A stretch of 64,000 nt of DNA from Planococcus donghaensis (GCF_001687665.2 NZ_CP016543.2:2356001-2420000), one strand, 5' to 3'; positions 36,293 through 45,125 are shown, counted from the first letter of the stretch. A program made the numbers and translations. The notes: generated by a model from the sequence alone, not told the origin.

Positions 36293-37579
36293 TTATAAGC
36301 GCCATAACTGAATCTTTTCTGGTTTTTTTGCTTCCTCTAGCACCCCTTTTATATCAAATACGATTCCCCGTTCTCCAATAAACAAGCCGTCAAACTGCTT
36401 CCAACTGTTGTCTTTATATGTTTTATGTGGAACTGCTAAAACAACAGCATGAGCTGGCTTTAATTCATGGTAAGATAACAAGTCCGCTTCGTAATGACTT
36501 TGAGCATCTTCTGCGGAAGCATAAGGGTCCGCTAACTGAACATTAATCCCATGCAACTTTAATTCTTTAACAATATCTACCACTTTAGAATTCCGTAGAT
36601 CTGGAACATCTTCTTTAAAGGACAGCCCTAAAATAATGACTTTTCCCTCGCTCAACAAAATATTTTCTTGCTTCATCTTTTTCATTAATGCTTGTGCAAT
36701 AAACTGCCCCATACGGTCATTAATTTTTCGTCCAGGCAAAATCACATCAGAGCTATGGCCAAGCATTTTTACTTTATCCGTTAAATAAAAGGAGGCAAGT
36801 CCAATTTCTTGTCCGCCTACTAAGTTTGGCATCGTCTTCACGAAATCTCGTTTACTTCCTGCTGTAGCTAATACTTCCTGTGTATCAATTTCTAAGCGCT
36901 CACAAATTAATGCTAATTCATTCATCAAAGCGACATTAACATCACGTTGAATGTTCTCAATCAACTTCGCTGTTTCAGCAACTTGAATAGAAGGTGCTTT
37001 GTAAATCCCGCCATTTACTACACTGCCGTATACTTGCGCTAAAAACTCTGTTACTTCCTCGCTTTGACTAGCAACCACTTTTTTCATTGTTTTAAAATTA
37101 TTTTTCTTATCCCCAGGTACAGTTCGTGCAGGAGAATAACCGACAAAAAATTCTTTGCCATTTTCGTAGCCCGAATACTTCTCTAGTAAAGGAATACAAA
37201 TTTCTTCAGTCATTCCAGGCCCAACTATTGTTTCATAGACCACTACCGCACCTTTTTTTATTTGTTGACCCACACATTTACTCGCTGCTTTTAAAGCAGA
37301 TAGCTCCGGCAAGTGGTTCTCATCGAGAGCAGATGGAACAGCGATGATGATAAAACCGGCATCTTGTAGATCGGCTGGATCCGATGTAAAGGCAATTGTG
37401 GTTTTCGCAAGTTCTTCACGACTTACTTCGTGCGTCTTATCTACCCCTAACAGCAATGCCTGTATTCTGGCTGTACTTATGTCGTAGCCTGTAACTGGAT
37501 ATTTTTGATTAAATGCAACCGCTACGGGCAATCCGACATAACCCAATCCAACTACTGCTATTTTCAGATTGTGCAACAT
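36293..37579 (-). CDS. Nucleotide-sugar dehydrogenase homologue lacking catalytic Cys (probable pseudoenzyme)
   Basis: This 428-residue protein has the full UDP-sugar 6-dehydrogenase fold: Rossmann motif AVVGLGYVGLP at 8-18, AETAKLIENIQRDVN near 201 with the conserved Lys, and the C-terminal SFKEDVPDLRNSKV. Family residues needed for oxidation are changed. The active-site motif GGHCIGVDPY reads GGQEIGLASF (255-264), so the catalytic Cys is Glu258 and the His is Gln. SPER reads SPAR (Glu to Ala151). The ATG at 37579 is chosen since it precedes the Rossmann fold; an ORF extension to 37795 is not family-like. It is the last gene of the Wzz-kinase block. Confidence 0.8.
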   Translation of the reverse strand: MLHNLKIAVVGLGYVGLPVAVAFNQKYPVTGYDISTARIQALLLGVDKTHEVSREELAKTTIAFTSDPADLQDAGFIIIAVPSALDENHLPELSALKAASKCVGQQIKKGAVVVYETIVGPGMTEEICIPLLEKYSGYENGKEFFVGYSPARTVPGDKKNNFKTMKKVVASQSEEVTEFLAQVYGSVVNGGIYKAPSIQVAETAKLIENIQRDVNVALMNELALICERLEIDTQEVLATAGSKRDFVKTMPNLVGGQEIGLASFYLTDKVKMLGHSSDVILPGRKINDRMGQFIAQALMKKMKQENILLSEGKVIILGLSFKEDVPDLRNSKVVDIVKELKLHGINVQLADPYASAEDAQSHYEADLLSYHELKPAHAVVLAVPHKTYKDNSWKQFDGLFIGERGIVFDIKGVLEEAKKPEKIQLWRL

Positions 37580-37719
37580 AGTGACAGTTTTCCCCCTTTT
37601 CCTACTTTTCCATCGAGCTATTCGGATTGCCCATTCTCTTTGTTCAGCTTGCGCCCAATTTTTTTGTAGGTATACATTCCATAAAACAGTATGTGATAAA
37701 AATGATTTGTATTGACGTG

Positions 37720-38223
37720 CTAAAGTAAGTTTTCTTTTTCCATTAACCACGTAATCAAAATAGCTTGTCCTTTTGAATCCAAAGCAAACTTCCAAGAAAT
37801 CACATCATCTACTTTATTTTCAATGTGTAAGTTAATAGCTAACGCCTTTAGTTGATCAAAATGTGGAATTTTACTACCTGCAAAAACAAAGCGTGTTTGG
37901 GGATGCTTATCGATTTTTTGAAGAGTTTTCAAATTATAAGCATACGGTTTCATATTGCCTTCCTGATCAAGACCACATGAAACTTCTCCAATCTGCTCTT
38001 CAAATCCAGCGTTGCTATCCACAGTACCAATTTCTAAACTGCCAGACAGCAATGCCACAGTATTGTTTTCACAATAAGTCACCAATTGAACGATATTCAA
38101 TGCATAGGGATAAATTTTGTTCAAAAAGGGATGTTGTTCTATCATATCGTCATTTTGAAATGGCACATTCCTTTCAAAAACTTCTTCAAAAAGATATTCA
38201 TTATGATATTTTTCCGTTCCCAT
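37720..38223 (-). CDS. Unknown protein of the Wzz-kinase block
   Basis: This ~167-residue soluble protein begins MGTEKYHNEYLFEEVFERNVPFQNDD. No signal peptide, membrane segment or recognised motif is seen. It sits between the CapD-like and the dehydrogenase-like genes, starts 18 bp after the former, and is almost certainly in the operon. An internal segment, NNTVALLSGSLEIGTVDSN, could be a beta-strand-rich nucleotide-binding-like region, but this is weak. The ATG at 38223 is preferred over a GTG three codons upstream on spacing to AAAGG. Confidence 0.6.
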   Translation of the reverse strand: MGTEKYHNEYLFEEVFERNVPFQNDDMIEQHPFLNKIYPYALNIVQLVTYCENNTVALLSGSLEIGTVDSNAGFEEQIGEVSCGLDQEGNMKPYAYNLKTLQKIDKHPQTRFVFAGSKIPHFDQLKALAINLHIENKVDDVISWKFALDSKGQAILITWLMEKENLL

Positions 38224-38240
38224 TTCTCCCACCCTTTCTT

Positions 38241-39176
38241 TTATTGCTTGATAATTGATATCACCAGTTCTTGTACTTCATCCTCAGAGGCTGTTTTCAG
38301 CTGTTTTAATAGACGTGCCATTTCTATTTGACTAAGCTCTTTCTGCTTTTGAAGTTCGGTATAAACAAATTTATTTTTATGTTGAGTTAAATCTCCTTTA
38401 TCAAACGCAGTAGTTGCGCCGCCAATTTGAAGAATCTTTTGCACGGCGGAAATAACTTCTGTTTGCTGCTCATATACTGGATAAAACTTTGATGCCAATT
38501 GCTCTGTAAAGAAAAATGCTGGTAGTCGAATAATGATGTACTTTGTTAAACTGGTTTGCGAAATACTTTCGACAATCACTTCCGCTAGCCTTTTGTTAAC
38601 TTCTATTAAATTAATTGGTTTTTCTGCCTGGTCAGAAGATACTAAAACAAATACACCCACATGATAACGGTTTGCTGCTTCTGCGATATTACTGGTTCCT
38701 AGAGCATTTGAGTAAACAGCTTCAGCATATTGTTCTTCTGTAAAATCAATTTGATGATTGTCCTCGGTATGATAAATAACGTCTGGCCTGAATCGTTCAA
38801 CAACTTCAAAAACTCTTTTTTTATCTTGAAGATGAATAATAATCGGAATAATTTCTGCTTGATAGCCTAAATGCTTTCTTAGCTCATACTCAATTGTATA
38901 AATCGATTGTGGACCATGACCAACTAGTAAAATGTGCTCAGGAGAAAGTTCCAACAATTGACGACTTATTTCAGAACCAATCATTCCTCCTGCTCCGGTA
39001 ATCATCACGACTTTTCCTTTAAGATGTTCTTTTTTCGACAAGCTTTTGTGCTCAATTATTTGTTCGAAATTTTCAAATCCTTCTAACACAGCTGTACGTG
39101 CGTGCCGAAAAGCCATTAGGAAAGTCTTCTGAGAACGATGAAGAATTTTGCGCATATGCCTTTTATTGATCTTCAT
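38241..39176 (-). CDS. CapD/PglF-like NAD-dependent epimerase/dehydratase homologue with altered active site
   Basis: This 311-residue protein keeps the extended-SDR NAD motif TGAGGMIGSE (60-69) and the order of a CapD/FlaA1-type UDP-sugar 4,6-dehydratase. It lacks the membrane segments of long CapD proteins. The family motif STDKAVNPTNVMGATKR reads SSDQAEKPINLIEVNKR (180-196): the catalytic Lys after Asp is Gln, and the Tyr/Met position is Ile, though the later Lys195 is kept. HAAAxKHVP reads HTEDNHQID. Enzymatic activity is therefore doubtful. The start at 39176 has GGAAGAAAACGT upstream. Confidence 0.75.
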   Translation of the reverse strand: MKINKRHMRKILHRSQKTFLMAFRHARTAVLEGFENFEQIIEHKSLSKKEHLKGKVVMITGAGGMIGSEISRQLLELSPEHILLVGHGPQSIYTIEYELRKHLGYQAEIIPIIIHLQDKKRVFEVVERFRPDVIYHTEDNHQIDFTEEQYAEAVYSNALGTSNIAEAANRYHVGVFVLVSSDQAEKPINLIEVNKRLAEVIVESISQTSLTKYIIIRLPAFFFTEQLASKFYPVYEQQTEVISAVQKILQIGGATTAFDKGDLTQHKNKFVYTELQKQKELSQIEMARLLKQLKTASEDEVQELVISIIKQ

Positions 39177-39208
39177 ACGTTTTCTTCCTTTCCTTTAAAT
39201 CAGCTTAT

Positions 39209-39904
39209 TCACTCATTGTAGTTATGATAATAATAATTTTCACTAGTTAATGGATAATTGTTTAAAACGACCCCTAAAATAAAAGCCTTCGCCGTCGCTA
39301 AAGAATCCCTGGCTTTTTCAACACTTACTTTTTCCGATTTTCCTGTATTTACTACTAATACAGTCCCGTCACATCTGTTGGCTAAAATTTTAGCATCGGT
39401 TACAGATAAAATTGGTGGTGAATCAAAGAGCACGTAATCGTACAATCCTCGCATTTCTTCCATTAGTTCATCCAAAGTATCGGATTCTAATAGCTCAGCT
39501 GGGTTTGGGGGAATTTGTCCACTCATCAGTAAGTCCAAGTTAGGAATTCCACTAGCTTTTACTGAATGCTTTAAATTACCTTTCCCCAATAATAAATTAG
39601 ATAAGCCTGTATTATTGCCTAATTGAAAGGTTCTAAATAATGTTGGACGTCGCATGTCTGCGTCAATTAACAGGACTCGTTTTCCAGTCTCCGCAAAAAC
39701 AATTGCCATATTCGCAGCTGTAGTAGACTTCCCTTCTTCTTTTGAAGCCGATGTAAATAAAATAATTTTCGAAGTTAAATCAGGTATTGAGAAGTTAATA
39801 TTCGTTCGAATTGTTCTATATTGTTCAGCTGCAATCGAATGTGGATTAGTACGAACCACCAATTTTCGTGGCATTAATCTTTTTGTCTTGTTCGCTGTCC
39901 GCAT
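39209..39904 (-). CDS. CpsD/CapB-family tyrosine autokinase
   Basis: This 231-residue BY-kinase has Walker A SASKEEGKSTTAAN, Walker A' VLLIDADMRRPT and Walker B YDYVLFDSPP. The tyrosine-rich C-terminus ENYYYHNYNE is the usual autophosphorylation cluster. It works with an adjacent Wzz/YveK-like membrane activator to control polysaccharide synthesis or other targets. The ATG at 39904 lies 59 bp inside the Wzz-like gene and has AAGGA upstream, so the two are coupled. Confidence 0.92.
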   Translation of the reverse strand: MRTANKTKRLMPRKLVVRTNPHSIAAEQYRTIRTNINFSIPDLTSKIILFTSASKEEGKSTTAANMAIVFAETGKRVLLIDADMRRPTLFRTFQLGNNTGLSNLLLGKGNLKHSVKASGIPNLDLLMSGQIPPNPAELLESDTLDELMEEMRGLYDYVLFDSPPILSVTDAKILANRCDGTVLVVNTGKSEKVSVEKARDSLATAKAFILGVVLNNYPLTSENYYYHNYNE

Positions 39905-40634
39905 AACTATCCTTCTCCCATCTATCTGATAAATTTAATGGCTTCTCCATTTTCATGTTGCTATCTACAGGACTCACGATGCCTAACACTTGCAGTCCTG
40001 CCATTTCTTCAATATCCTCTTCGGATCGAACCGTCGTATTTAGTTGATCCAAGATTAACGTAATGCCAACTCCGAAAACCAATCCAACAACTGCCCCAAT
40101 TGCCATATTAAAAATTGGATCTGGACGAATTGGTTTTGGATTCGCAGTCATCTCTGCTGTAGCTAATATGCTGACATTATCAACTTTCATCATTTGTTGA
40201 ATTTCTTCTTGAAACACCTTTGCAATGGTATTAGCCAATAGCACGGCTTGTTCCATAGAAGAGTCTTCAACGGATACGGTAACGACTTGTGAACTTTCAA
40301 TATTGGTAACCGTAATTCGCTCTGTTAGTGATTGAGCCGTTTCATCAAGTTTTAATTCTTCAATTACATTCTTTAAAATTGCTGGGCTTTTAATAATGAC
40401 ATTGTACGTTCCGATTAGTTGGAGATTGGTATTGATGTCAAGACTGTTAACATCTTGACTATTGACTGTGTTTTGATTGACCAAAATTTGTGTGGTCGCT
40501 TTATAAACGGGGTTCATAATGGTATAGCTCGCTACTGCAGCAAACACCACAAAAGCGAGCGTAACAAAAATAATTAAACCCTTTCTTTTGTGCATTGCTT
40601 TTAAGAATTTATTCAGATTGAATGTACTCTCCAT
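39846..40634 (-). CDS. Wzz/YveK-like chain-length determinant and kinase activator
   Basis: This 262-residue membrane protein has an N-terminal span (GLIIFVTLAFVVFAAVASYTI), an extracellular Wzz domain, a proline-rich segment NPKPIRPDP and a second span (MAIGAVVGLVFGVGITLIL). It is the modulator partner of BY-kinases of the CpsC/CapA type. It is the first gene of the five-gene block, with AGGAGG 9 bp upstream. The C-terminal cytoplasmic tail probably activates the kinase, which overlaps it by 59 bp. Confidence 0.9.
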   Translation of the reverse strand: MESTFNLNKFLKAMHKRKGLIIFVTLAFVVFAAVASYTIMNPVYKATTQILVNQNTVNSQDVNSLDINTNLQLIGTYNVIIKSPAILKNVIEELKLDETAQSLTERITVTNIESSQVVTVSVEDSSMEQAVLLANTIAKVFQEEIQQMMKVDNVSILATAEMTANPKPIRPDPIFNMAIGAVVGLVFGVGITLILDQLNTTVRSEEDIEEMAGLQVLGIVSPVDSNMKMEKPLNLSDRWEKDSYADSEQDKKINATKIGGSY

Positions 40635-40687
40635 AACTAAATCCTCCTAAGGTTCATCCTTTGTAACTAGTATATTAGAAGTTCAAG

Positions 40688-40707
40688 GTTAAATAAACGT
40701 TAAATAA
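40688..40707. promoter_or_regulatory. Direct repeat typical of OmpR-family response regulators
   Basis: GTTAAATAA occurs twice (40688-40696 and 40699-40707) with an 11-bp period, the spacing used by OmpR/PhoP-type regulators. It lies 54-73 bp upstream of the Wzz-like gene and next to an OmpR-type regulator gene. The binding assignment is inference. Confidence 0.5.
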
Positions 40708-40801
40708 TCTAAAAATTCAAATATAAAGGAAAAACTTAGTCAGCAACACGAATGATGTAGTTCTTTAGAATTACATCATTCACTAAAAACTTAGGAAAAA
40801 C

Positions 40802-40838
40802 AAAAAAAGCACTCGGTTTTTGCAAACCGAGTGCTTTT
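40802..40838. terminator. Terminator after the response regulator
   Basis: AAAAAAGCACTCGGTTT and AAACCGAGTGCTTTT pair around a 4-nt loop; the stop codon of the regulator gene is inside the end of the stem. It separates the kinase-regulator unit from the Wzz-kinase block. Confidence 0.88.
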
Positions 40839-41532
40839 ACTCCCATATAAACTTATAACCAAAACCACGAACTGTTTGAATAAATTCTGGATTCGCCGGG
40901 TCTTTTTCAATTTTTTTCCGTAATTTGCTAATATGCACTTTAACTGTTTGCACTTCACCTTCTGAGTAATAGCCCCATACTTGATCATATAATTGTTCAG
41001 CCGTCCAGACTCGATTGGGTGTCTGAGCTAGCAGCAACAACAACTGAAATTCTTTATGGTACAACTTTACCGCAGTCCCTCCTACATATAGTTCACGAGA
41101 ATCTACATGAATATGAAGGTCTTTGTATTTTAAGATGGTCAATTGATCATCTGCGCTATTTCTCCAACCGTTTCTTCGAAGAATTGCGCGTATACGCGCA
41201 TCCAACTCATTAAAATCGAAAGGCTTCGTTATATAATCATCGCCACCCGCTTCGAGCCCTTGAATCTTGTACACCAGTTCTTTGCGGTAACTGACAAATA
41301 AGATTGGCAAAGTGGTTTTCAGACGAATTCTCCTACACACTTCCAATCCATTCATCCCTGGCATTTCAACATCAAGCAAAATAAGGTCAGGCTTATCTTT
41401 TTCCAATAACTCTAATGCTTGAAACCCATCTTCTGCTTGGATAACTTCATAACCTTTTTTAAGAAGAAATAAACGTGTTAGTTCACGGATTCCTTCATCA
41501 TCCTCTACAATCATGATCGTAGCAGCATTCAT
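40837..41532 (-). CDS. OmpR-family response regulator
   Basis: This 231-residue protein has a receiver domain (MIVEDDEGIR; phosphoacceptor in LILLDVEMPG near residue 54; Lys in ITKPF) and a C-terminal winged helix (YDQVWGYYSEGEVQTVKVHISKLRKKIEKDP...RGFGYKFIWE). It follows the hybrid kinase gene by 18 bp, so the two likely form one system. The block of polysaccharide-type genes begins next on the same strand, behind an OmpR-like direct repeat. Confidence 0.93.
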   Translation of the reverse strand: MNAATIMIVEDDEGIRELTRLFLLKKGYEVIQAEDGFQALELLEKDKPDLILLDVEMPGMNGLEVCRRIRLKTTLPILFVSYRKELVYKIQGLEAGGDDYITKPFDFNELDARIRAILRRNGWRNSADDQLTILKYKDLHIHVDSRELYVGGTAVKLYHKEFQLLLLLAQTPNRVWTAEQLYDQVWGYYSEGEVQTVKVHISKLRKKIEKDPANPEFIQTVRGFGYKFIWE

Positions 41533-41550
41533 CTGTCTTCCTCCTTTCCT

Positions 41551-44500
41551 TTATTGAAAAGTTAACGGCAATACAATGATAAATTCGCTTCCTTGCCCTA
41601 CTGTACTATCCGCCCATATTTGTCCGTTATGCGCCAAAATAATTTCTTTAGCAATGGCTAATCCAAGTCCGCTCCCTTTATAGTTAGCAGAACTGTTGAT
41701 TTTATAAAAACGTTCAAATATATGGGGCAATGAATCTTTTTTAATTCCGCAGCCGTTATCGGCAATTCGAATAACAAGTTCTCCGTCACACTCTTCATCT
41801 AAAACGATATTATTATTATTTTTCGCTAAAATGTCTATTGCCAATGTAATCATTCCCTCCTCTGCAGAAGTATGCTTTACAGAGTTCCATAGAATATTAG
41901 AAATTACTTGGTCTAGACGATCTAAATCTATTCTTAGCAAAGACTCGTTAATGTCATCTTGGTTATCTGTCCCTAAAAATTTAAAAGCACGTCCACTTTG
42001 CGTAACGTCTGATTCCATCGATTCTATTAGCCTTGTTACCCAATTATTCATGTCGTATTCTACAAAGCGCAAAGTCATGTGACCTGACTTGTATTCGGTC
42101 AATTCGACTAGGTCCTCTGTGAGACGTTCTAGGAGCAATAATTTTTTATGAATCATATCCAAGTATCGAGGATTGTTTTCTTCAATTAAACTTTCTTTCA
42201 CGGCCTGGATATAACTATGGATTAACGTTATTGGAGTTCCTAATTCATGTGAAATTGCGGATAACATTTCATTTCTAGATTTCTCAATTTCTTGGATTTC
42301 ATCATTAACTGTCAACAAATTTAAGTTTGTAATTTCCAGTTCCATGGTTCGTTCTTTAACATTCCGCTCAAGAAAATAATTCAAGTTGGTGATTTCTTGC
42401 GTTAAACTGCTCGTATTCGCTAAAGTCCGGACACGGAGTAGAAACTCTTCTTTATCACAAGGCTTTAGTAAATAATCATTGGCTCCAGCTCTAAAAGCTT
42501 CCTTCTTTTCCTGAAGGCTATCAACGTTCGACAACATTAAAATGGGCAGCTCCGTCAAAGTAAATTCTATACGAATTCGTCTGCACAATTCATCACCGGT
42601 CATATCGGATAAACGTCCATCCATCACTATCAAATCCACTGGTTTATACGACAACAGGTGCATGGCTGTTTGGCCATTCTCTGCTCCTATTGCATGATAA
42701 CCTTCCGATAGCAGTTGGCGAATGAGCACAATTCGATTAATTTCTTCTGAGTCGATGACAAGAACATGCAACTCTCTTTTAGTCGCATGTTGTTTTAAAA
42801 TCGAATCGGCTAACTGTGGTGCGGTCATTTCCTTCGTAATGGACTCGTAATTATTTAGAAATTGTACAGCTCCATCATCTTCATATATCGGCACAGTAAA
42901 GCTAAACTGTGAGCCTGTTCCTTCTTGCGATTCAACTTTTAAATTTCCACCTTGAAGTTCAACTAAATTTTTAGTGATTTTCAACCCCATGCCCTGATTC
43001 TCCAACGTTTTTTCTTCTGTACTATTCCATTCAAATAACGTTGGTATTTTTTCTTCTTTTATACCTACTCCTGTATCTTTTACCGATATCTCTAGCTCTT
43101 TCCCCAAAACGTGAGCTGACACAACAATTTCGCCCTCGTATGTGTGCCGAATAGAATTGTCGAGCAAGTTATACAAAATTTGCTGTAAGTGATCTGCATC
43201 TGCAACTACTTTAGGCAAAGAAGACGGGATAGTATGATAAAGAGTTACTAAATCTGTTTGAATTAACGGGCGACAAAGCGCTAAAACATCATTGCATATT
43301 TTATCAACGACAAGAGCTTCAACTTGAATGCGCGAAGAAGCTTGGTTGCGCTTTGAAAAATCGAGAATGTCATTTACTAAATGGGCCATGTTTCTTCCGT
43401 TGGCCACCAAATCATTTAATTGGTTTACCATAGTAGGGGTGATTTTTCCATTAGCTGATTCTCGGATTGTTTCTGCTAGGCCAATCATGCCATAAAGAGG
43501 GGTTCGCAGGCCATTTGAAGTATATGCCAATAATTCCTCTTTTCGTTTATTAGCACTTTTGAGCGCTTCTATTTTTATCAATTGACGTTCGTTTGCTTCC
43601 CGTTCAAGTTGTTCATTTTTTTCAAGTTGCACTTTTTCCTTCGCAAACAAGGTTTTTGCCGTCAGTAAGAGAACAATATAACTGCTGAAACAAAGGAGGT
43701 ATTGAACGGTTTCAACATAAGGTATAAGAGCAGCAGCAGTTAAAAAGGAAATAACGAGGATAGCGACGGACAATAATAACGCTGCAGCATATGAACTCAC
43801 ATAGGAAATTCTTTTATTCCAAGCATATAAAGCGATACTCAAAGATAACAATACCGCTAAGGTTACTAATACAAATAGCATGGCATTTGCAACTGGATAA
43901 GAAAAGTAAGAAAGGATCCATGATAAGAGAACATAAGCACCTGTCACCTTGGTTACTTTCGAAAGCCAAAACAATTCAAGAGCGTTTGTTAAAAGTTCTT
44001 TTGTGATTAATACAAACAGGAGACTGACTACACCGAACGTAACCAAGAGAGTTTGTCCATACCACCATTCTACATCCGGCCAAATATAGGAAAAGCTCCA
44101 CCCTTTCCATGAAGAAGAAGCTACTAACACTGAAAACGCCAGGAAAATTAGGTAAAGAAAACTGACTTGGTGAGAAGATCTATACCATTTGATACACCAT
44201 AAACAAAAAATAAGACATAACCCACCGATTAACCCAATTAACGCCATGGTCTGATTAGATTTTGTGTTGTAAGCTGTATGGTCCCAAATTGTTAAAGGAA
44301 GATGCATGGCTCCTTGCGACTCTACTCGCATAAAAAATGTATTTCTGCCATCGTTCGGCAAAACTAGCTTGAAAACTGGCGGATGTTTTGAATAAACACC
44401 TTCCGACTCTGACTGATCATTACTTAACTGAATAGAAGAATATTCTCCAGATGGTTCTGGAGAATAGAGGATCGCTTTATCGATAAAAGTATTTGCAAGT

Positions 44501-44841
44501 TCCAACAGCCATTCTTCGTTTTTCGAAGTATTTTCTACAGTAAACCTTATCCAATAAATATCCGAAGAAAATCCGCCATTTGGGACCCCTTCTTCATTTT
44601 GAACAAATTTCCAACTTTCAGGAGGTTCTACTAATTCATCGAGTTCGTATGAGCCTTCTGTATCTTTAAGAATCTGTACACTTTCGGATAAAGAAACCTT
44701 ACTACTATTGTTATCCAATTGAATAATTTCTTTCGTATTTTCTGCACTACTTGTTTTTTCAGTTTCGAGAAAAAAGAATACAATCCAAAAAACACAAAAA
44801 AGCTGAATCATCATGGAAGTTTTCGGATGTAATTTCTTCAT
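41551..44841 (-). CDS. Large hybrid sensor kinase: 7TMR-DISM sensor, degenerate HisKA-HATPase, REC, HisKA-HATPase
   Basis: This 1096-residue membrane protein has a signal-like N-terminus, an extracellular 7TMR-DISMED2 domain (~50-190), seven membrane segments (~195-400), a first HisKA/HATPase pair (~430-650), a receiver domain (~700-815; Asp in LIVMDGRLSD) and a second HisKA/HATPase pair (~860-1096). The second H-box is intact (SAISHELGTPITL). The first reads AYTSNGLRTPLYGM, so the phosphoacceptor His is Asn, although its HATPase motifs NLLDNSIRHT, DTGVGI and GMGLKI look normal. The 7TMR-DISM sensor probably detects a carbohydrate-like ligand. It is encoded upstream of the OmpR-type regulator. 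Confidence 0.88.
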   Translation of the reverse strand: MKKLHPKTSMMIQLFCVFWIVFFFLETEKTSSAENTKEIIQLDNNSSKVSLSESVQILKDTEGSYELDELVEPPESWKFVQNEEGVPNGGFSSDIYWIRFTVENTSKNEEWLLELANTFIDKAILYSPEPSGEYSSIQLSNDQSESEGVYSKHPPVFKLVLPNDGRNTFFMRVESQGAMHLPLTIWDHTAYNTKSNQTMALIGLIGGLCLIFCLWCIKWYRSSHQVSFLYLIFLAFSVLVASSSWKGWSFSYIWPDVEWWYGQTLLVTFGVVSLLFVLITKELLTNALELFWLSKVTKVTGAYVLLSWILSYFSYPVANAMLFVLVTLAVLLSLSIALYAWNKRISYVSSYAAALLLSVAILVISFLTAAALIPYVETVQYLLCFSSYIVLLLTAKTLFAKEKVQLEKNEQLEREANERQLIKIEALKSANKRKEELLAYTSNGLRTPLYGMIGLAETIRESANGKITPTMVNQLNDLVANGRNMAHLVNDILDFSKRNQASSRIQVEALVVDKICNDVLALCRPLIQTDLVTLYHTIPSSLPKVVADADHLQQILYNLLDNSIRHTYEGEIVVSAHVLGKELEISVKDTGVGIKEEKIPTLFEWNSTEEKTLENQGMGLKITKNLVELQGGNLKVESQEGTGSQFSFTVPIYEDDGAVQFLNNYESITKEMTAPQLADSILKQHATKRELHVLVIDSEEINRIVLIRQLLSEGYHAIGAENGQTAMHLLSYKPVDLIVMDGRLSDMTGDELCRRIRIEFTLTELPILMLSNVDSLQEKKEAFRAGANDYLLKPCDKEEFLLRVRTLANTSSLTQEITNLNYFLERNVKERTMELEITNLNLLTVNDEIQEIEKSRNEMLSAISHELGTPITLIHSYIQAVKESLIEENNPRYLDMIHKKLLLLERLTEDLVELTEYKSGHMTLRFVEYDMNNWVTRLIESMESDVTQSGRAFKFLGTDNQDDINESLLRIDLDRLDQVISNILWNSVKHTSAEEGMITLAIDILAKNNNNIVLDEECDGELVIRIADNGCGIKKDSLPHIFERFYKINSSANYKGSGLGLAIAKEIILAHNGQIWADSTVGQGSEFIIVLPLTFQ

Positions 44842-45117
44842 TTTCTCACCTCATATATTCAAAAAGACTTATTATTTTGGTCATATAGTAAAATTTTTCT
44901 CAGTTCTTAACATCAAGAATGAATATCACACCTTATTATTATAAAAGAGAAAGAACAAGGTATATGTAATTACGTAAGAGACCATTATTTGTATTTTAAA
45001 TAGGATGTATGATTTAACAAAATCATACCATTTTTCATATTAAAAGAAAACTTATTTCGTTTCTGAAAATTCAAACACAATTTACGATCGACTTTCTTTT
45101 CACATATAATGGTAATG
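44842..45117. other. AT-rich gap between hybrid kinase and diguanylate cyclase genes
   Basis: This gap is placed to hold the hybrid kinase promoter (minus strand). It is AT-rich with no ORF, no RNA gene signature and no strong palindrome that I can support. Confidence 0.5.
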
Positions 45118-45125
45118 ACAAAAAA

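Noticed and set aside
37580..37795. N-terminal extension of the nucleotide-sugar dehydrogenase-like protein
   Set aside because: The extra 72 residues are basic, lack family similarity and overlap the 3' end of the upstream gene; the family starts directly at the Rossmann fold.
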